A stretch of 49,678 bases of DNA from Mnemiopsis leidyi (taxonomy: Eukaryota; Ctenophora; Tentaculata; Lobata; Bolinopsidae): assembly GCA_000226015.1 (NCBI GenBank), contig JH152996.1, positions 35,910 to 85,587 of the forward strand, given 5' to 3'. How positions within the stretch are numbered: the stretch's first letter is position 1; every line of letters begins with the position of its first letter. Under the pieces are notes generated by a model that was given only the letters and a program-made list of their open reading frames with translations, made no database searches and was not told the origin of the DNA. Shown here one piece after another: positions 48,616 to 49,678 of the stretch. Made by a program: the position numbers and the translations under genes.

Positions 48616-49120
48616 GTCGGGTATCACCGCGACAAATTTCAAATTTACAATAAATGTGAACGATAACTGCAATATTGAATATAAGCCATATGTTGTCTAT
48701 AACACTCTACAGTCAGCCTACCGCAGTTGCTATATAAGATTTCACCCGACTCGCGAACTGCTCGCCAAAGGTGAGGTGGCTGCCTCCGGCCCCGGGGGCG
48801 TGATCGTTCACTACACCACCGCGCTCACTACACCACGCTTCGCCACTAAACCCTATTTAAGCATTAAGGCTCTGGTTTGAACAAATAGAGCCGTGCCTTA
48901 CAGCTACCGGTAATTTGTTGTAGGTTGATAACCTACTATCGCGGCCATCACGCGCTCTCACGCATTTCTGGCCTGAATTTTGAAAAAATTCTAGACGCGC
49001 ATCGCCCGTTGAGTAATTTGACGAACTTATACATTAGGGTAGAATTGCAGCCACCTAAGCTATAAAGAAAAGATTGTCTCACGTTCTGACCCTTTTCAAA
49101 TTGTCGCGGTGATACCCGAC
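48616..49120. mobile_element. Non-autonomous element with ~20-bp inverted ends
   Basis: The left end GTCGGGTATCACCGCGACAA (48616) is exactly inverted at the right end (49101-49120), followed inward by similar AATTTsAAA. The ~505-bp interior is GC-richer in part, with no transposase. No clear target duplication was found. The superfamily is unknown. Confidence 0.75.
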
Positions 49121-49128
49121 TCACGCAG

Positions 49129-49171
49129 AACGTTAGAAACGTTAGACGTTAGAAACGTTAGAACGTTAGAC
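49129..49171. repeat. Short acgttaga tandem repeat
   Basis: Five imperfect copies of (a)acgttaga directly after the inverted-repeat element. Confidence 0.8.
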
Positions 49172-49223
49172 GGATATAATCTCGTCAATTTTCAAAAAAT
49201 TTGGGGGTTGTACAGCAGCGCGC

Positions 49224-49333
49224 ACCCTCCCGTCATTCGCTTCGAATGACTATGAGGGTCATAAACAAAGTCAAACATGAAACAATTTGGGGGGCGTGGC
49301 CGCGCGCGCCGGAGGCTGCCGCTTCGCGGCAGC
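49224..49333. other. Two consecutive strong hairpins in a GC-rich patch
   Basis: GTCATTCG-ctt-CGAATGAC (49232-49250) is an 8-bp stem with an outer ACCCTC/GAGGGT pairing. GCTGCCGC-ttc-GCGGCAGC (49315-49333) is a second perfect 8-bp stem. Downstream, ttcgagcctgg resembles a tRNA-type B box. This may be a structured repeat or SINE; identity unknown. Confidence 0.5.
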
Positions 49334-49622
49334 ATTGCCTGGGGACCTCAGAAAGAGCCGCTAATTTTAAAGAGAGCCGCAGTAGTGTAGGTTCAGCAGA
49401 ATACACCCCTTTCGAGCCTGGTTGTCTGTAAAGCAGGTGGTTGTCATTATATACATATAAGGGATGTAATCAGCAGTGCCTAATGAAGTTGATTAATACA
49501 ATTAAGCTTATAATAAAATAAAATCGAACTGCAAGTGCAATCGCACCTAGATCTGTTTCTTAGTAACAATGTTGGTGGTCCAGCTATAATTTTCGATAGG
49601 TGGCAAGAAGTAGGTTAGTAAT

Positions 49623-49624
49623 TG

Positions 49625-49677
<53 letters not shown>

Positions 49678-49678
49678 G
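49623..49678. repeat. (TGTC)n microsatellite, running off the window
   Basis: At least thirteen copies of tgtc to the last base of the window. Confidence 0.98.

Noticed and set aside
1-49678. CRISPR arrays, operons or prophage-like systems
   Set aside because: The tandem arrays have no unique spacers and the genes are split animal genes, so no prokaryotic system is present.

Overview
The window is eukaryotic, animal nuclear DNA: split genes with GT-AG introns, an AT-rich background, many minisatellites and degenerate transposons, and one 13-base N gap at 15394-15406. A single-exon papain-family protein carrying two ShK-type six-cysteine modules suggests a cnidarian. That placement is an inference from one domain combination. 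All gene models were built by hand from reading frames, splice signals and phase matching.

Layout. (1) 1-7458, plus: the 3' part of SEH1, a WD40 nucleoporin of the Nup107-160/GATOR2 complexes, with its 5' end outside the window. (2) 4551-5969, minus: a secreted cathepsin L-like protein with Ser at the catalytic Cys position plus two ShK modules, nested antisense in a 3.2 kb SEH1 intron. (3) 7459-10692: no gene, a large 10-bp minisatellite. (4) 10693-14381, plus: an eight-exon ZIP (SLC39) metal transporter with a His-rich C-terminus. (5) 14785-15744: a transposon with inverted ends carrying a piece of LINE reverse transcriptase. (6) 16803-18557, minus: a five-exon GST-fold protein with an arginine-glycine-rich insert and lost glutathione-site residues. 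(7) 18558-24418: no convincing gene. (8) 24419-25492, minus: an intronless class A GPCR. (9) 25493-32966: no recognised gene. (10) 32967-47822, plus: an eight-exon gene (507 codons) for a CUPID/DUF3338-type coiled-coil adaptor related to CCDC120, INAVA and the FRMD4 C-terminal half, with a candidate 15-nt microexon. (11) 47823-49678: an inverted-repeat element, hairpins and a tetranucleotide repeat.

The genes do not form a pathway; this is an ordinary patchwork of unrelated animal genes. The recurrent oddity is tandem repeats at or beside splice sites. In SEH1 a 27-bp unit containing the acceptor is repeated four times in phase. In the CUPID gene a 49-bp unit containing the donor is duplicated, G-rich repeats follow another donor, and an array carrying acceptor-like sequence leads up to the candidate microexon. 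The other leading points are the Cys-to-Ser peptidase and the RG-rich pseudo-GST.
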